DNA of 38,193 nucleotides from CAYHSW01 sp964431075 (lineage in GTDB: Bacteria > Patescibacteriota > Microgenomatia > JAMCZE01). Below, in pieces: positions 36,910 to 38,193 of this stretch. The first letter of the stretch is position 1; the number at the start of each line of letters is the position of its first letter. The stretch covers positions 1 to 38,193 of the forward strand of contig CAYSID010000009.1 in the NCBI GenBank assembly GCA_964431075.1, written 5' to 3'. The notes beneath the pieces were generated by a model that saw only the letters and a list, made by a program, of their open reading frames with translations, was not told the origin of the DNA and did not search any database. The position numbers and the translations under genes were made by a program.

Positions 36910-37529
36910 ATTACCGATCAGAATATCAGCGTTACCGCAGGTATTACACCTACCTCGGGCCGATTATCAAGAACCCGATTTTTCGGGCTTATTTCTCCGT
37001 GGTTATGTCCATTTTTACGGTGGCGATTTTTATCGCTTTTGCAATCCGTCCGACACTGGCGACGATTGTCGGGTTACAGAAACAGATTGAGGATAAGCAA
37101 AATTATAACCGACGGCTGGATGAAAAAATAAACTCTCTTTCTCAACTACAGTCGGATTATCAGGCGGTGGAACGCGATCTTCCGTTGGTGTTTACCGCTT
37201 TACCTCAAGACCCGGCGGTTTCCGAAGCGGTGATTTTATTGGAAAAAACCGCTACTGCTGCCGGAGTTGTCCTGACTAATCTTTCCATTCCCAAAGCTGA
37301 TTATTCCCAGATGCCGCTAGCTTCCGGCGCGGCCATTGCCTCGACCTCTTCCCAGGCAGTTAAGGTTTCCGTTAAAATAAGCGGGGGGTTTGATAATCTA
37401 AAGAATTTTTTTGAACGTTTGGGGAATCTGCCCAGGATTTTTTTCCCGGACGATACCGGGGTAAATAAACAGACACAGGAGCAAGGTTTGGACTCGCAAT
37501 CAACGGTTAGTGTTTATTATTTACCATGA
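36900..37529 (+). CDS. pilO: Type IV pilus inner-membrane protein PilO-like
   Basis: This 209-residue protein has a Tyr/Arg-rich cytoplasmic N-terminus, one transmembrane helix (~31-51), a coiled coil (~55-95, KQIEDKQNYNRRLDEKINSLSQLQ) and a C-terminal ferredoxin-like domain (AGVVLTNLSIPK, VSVKISGGFDNLKNFFERLGNLPRI). It would heterodimerise with PilN in the pilus alignment complex. It starts inside pilN (10-nt overlap) and its TGA overlaps the ATG of the following small gene (ATGA). Confidence 0.82.
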   Translation: MALDYRSEYQRYRRYYTYLGPIIKNPIFRAYFSVVMSIFTVAIFIAFAIRPTLATIVGLQKQIEDKQNYNRRLDEKINSLSQLQSDYQAVERDLPLVFTALPQDPAVSEAVILLEKTATAAGVVLTNLSIPKADYSQMPLASGAAIASTSSQAVKVSVKISGGFDNLKNFFERLGNLPRIFFPDDTGVNKQTQEQGLDSQSTVSVYYLP

Positions 37530-37717
37530 AGGATAAAGATGTTCTGTTTATTTCAGTAGCCACTTTAATTACCGCCTTGGCGTGGATGGTTTTTGACGCT
37601 TACCATGCCTATACTACTTACACTATTTCTCAAGAGTTGACGGAGATTGCCTTACCGATTACTCCCAAAATTGACCTGACAATAATTGCTGATTTGAAAA
37701 AGAGAGCGGAACCATGA
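37526..37717 (+). CDS. Small single-TM protein in the pilus operon
   Basis: This 63-residue protein, starting MKDKDVLFISVATLITALAW, has one transmembrane helix (~6-24) and a short extracytoplasmic tail (LPITPKIDLTIIADLKKRAEP). Both ends overlap neighbours by ATGA junctions (pilO upstream, the FN3 gene downstream), so it is clearly a translated member of the operon. Position and topology recall PilP or a minor component, but the sequence is too short to assign. Confidence 0.72.
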   Translation: MKDKDVLFISVATLITALAWMVFDAYHAYTTYTISQELTEIALPITPKIDLTIIADLKKRAEP

Positions 37718-38193
37718 CCAAAAGAATTCCCACTCTGCTGGCTTTATTGATCTTGGGTTTTGCTGTCGGTCTGACGGTACTGGCGACCCGGTCGGTTAAA
37801 ACTCTTTTTATCAAAGCAGCTGCCGGAACGACGCCGAAAAATATCCGGGTGACTAACATCACCGAAAACTCTTTTACAGTTTCCTATCTTACCGACACGG
37901 CGGTTAAAGGGTCGGCAGGAATTGACGGCCAAACATTTTTCCCTGACGACCGGGACACCGCCTTGGCTGCCTCTAAAGCGTACAGTACCCATTACATCAC
38001 GATAAAAAACTTGTCGCCGAGCACCAAGTACGGTTACAAAATTGAGAACTCGCTGACGACTTATCAAGTCACAACCGCGCCGAAGGTGGCGAGTCCCATG
38101 TCTTCGGCCGAGCCAATTTACGGGACGGTATTAAGAGCTGATGGCAAGCCAGCCGCCGGGGCCATAGTTTATTTTTCCCCTTTTGGCGGCTCG
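37714..38193 (+). CDS. Secreted FN3-domain protein, truncated at the window edge
   Basis: The frame is open from the ATG at 37714 (MTKRIPTLLALLILGFAVGL) through 160 codons to the last base, so the C-terminus is outside the window. A signal peptide or anchor (7-22) is followed by a fibronectin type III domain (~38-120, TPKNIRVTNITENSFTVSY and LSPSTKYGYKI). The start of a second, carboxypeptidase-regulatory-like domain follows (PIYGTVLRADGKPAAGAIVY). The start overlaps the preceding stop (ATGA). It is probably a surface or pilus-associated adhesive protein. Confidence 0.8.
   Translation, partial: MTKRIPTLLALLILGFAVGLTVLATRSVKTLFIKAAAGTTPKNIRVTNITENSFTVSYLTDTAVKGSAGIDGQTFFPDDRDTALAASKAYSTHYITIKNLSPSTKYGYKIENSLTTYQVTTAPKVASPMSSAEPIYGTVLRADGKPAAGAIVYFSPFGGS

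Noticed and set aside
1..38193. tRNA, rRNA, tmRNA or RNase P RNA genes
   Set aside because: I looked for T-loop (GGTTCGA-like) and conserved rRNA segments in the spacers. The only GGTTCGA lies inside fic gene 3 without cloverleaf partners, and the spacers are too short for larger RNAs.

Overview
This window looks like a chromosome segment of an uncultivated ultra-small bacterium of the Patescibacteria (Candidate Phyla Radiation), probably a Microgenomates-type lineage. The inference rests on gene content: a DUF4012 protein, a membrane-anchored RNase H, a PrgI protein and a TraC/VirB4 pair beside dnaA/dnaN, a compact Jag and a 700-residue ValRS. It also rests on very short spacers, many overlapping genes and an almost complete absence of Shine-Dalgarno sequences. 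UGA is used as a normal stop (tsaD, pilO, the retropepsin gene), which argues against the code-25 lineages Gracilibacteria and Absconditabacteria.

Layout. 1-5380: a truncated Cys-rich secreted protein, a TPR protein, ribosomal protein L25, a DUF4012 protein, RNase H and a polysaccharide flippase. 5320-8301: O-antigen-ligase-like protein, then jag-yidC-rnpA-rpmH, all on the minus strand. 8499-11087: TraC-like protein and VirB4 ATPase (plus strand). 11056-14120: an accessory block with an HTH-phosphoribosyltransferase regulator, two Fic proteins and a gutted RibD/DHFR-like gene. 14232-16780: dnaN and dnaA with a likely oriC between them. 16928-20261: PrgI-type protein and valS. 20325-23325: bactofilin-like membrane protein, tsaC, tsaD and a small unknown gene. 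23379-27698: a third Fic protein, a retropepsin-like protease with a tiny partner gene, VanW and a solute-binding protein. 27745-29123: an aldehyde dehydrogenase pseudogene. 29235-33486: hsp20, lepA, murJ, rpsT and a small Cys/His protein. 33650-36315: a VapBC-type toxin-antitoxin pair, a membrane protein and an AAA/DUF4143 ATPase. 36367-38193: pilN-pilO-small protein-FN3 protein, the start of a type IV pilus operon that runs off the window.

Two genome-scale patterns stand out. First, short tandem arrays with a 7-, 8- or 9-nt unit recur between genes and, in frame, inside conserved genes (DUF4012, rnhA, yidC, virB4, dnaA, tsaD three times, lepA twice). They sit where the protein should have a loop, linker or tail. 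An 84-nt imperfect palindrome does the same thing in the O-antigen ligase gene. Second, many genes have a sigma70-type promoter whose -10 box lies about 5-13 nt before the start codon, implying leaderless or near-leaderless mRNAs. These promoters also fix several start codons and carry repeated operator-like elements at the fic and vapBC genes and a DnaA box at dnaA.

Functionally the window combines replication initiation, translation and tRNA modification, cell-surface assembly (MurJ, flippase, ligase, YidC, VanW), a reduced type IV secretion-like machine, pili, and a heavy load of Fic/VapBC regulatory or toxin genes in a small genome.
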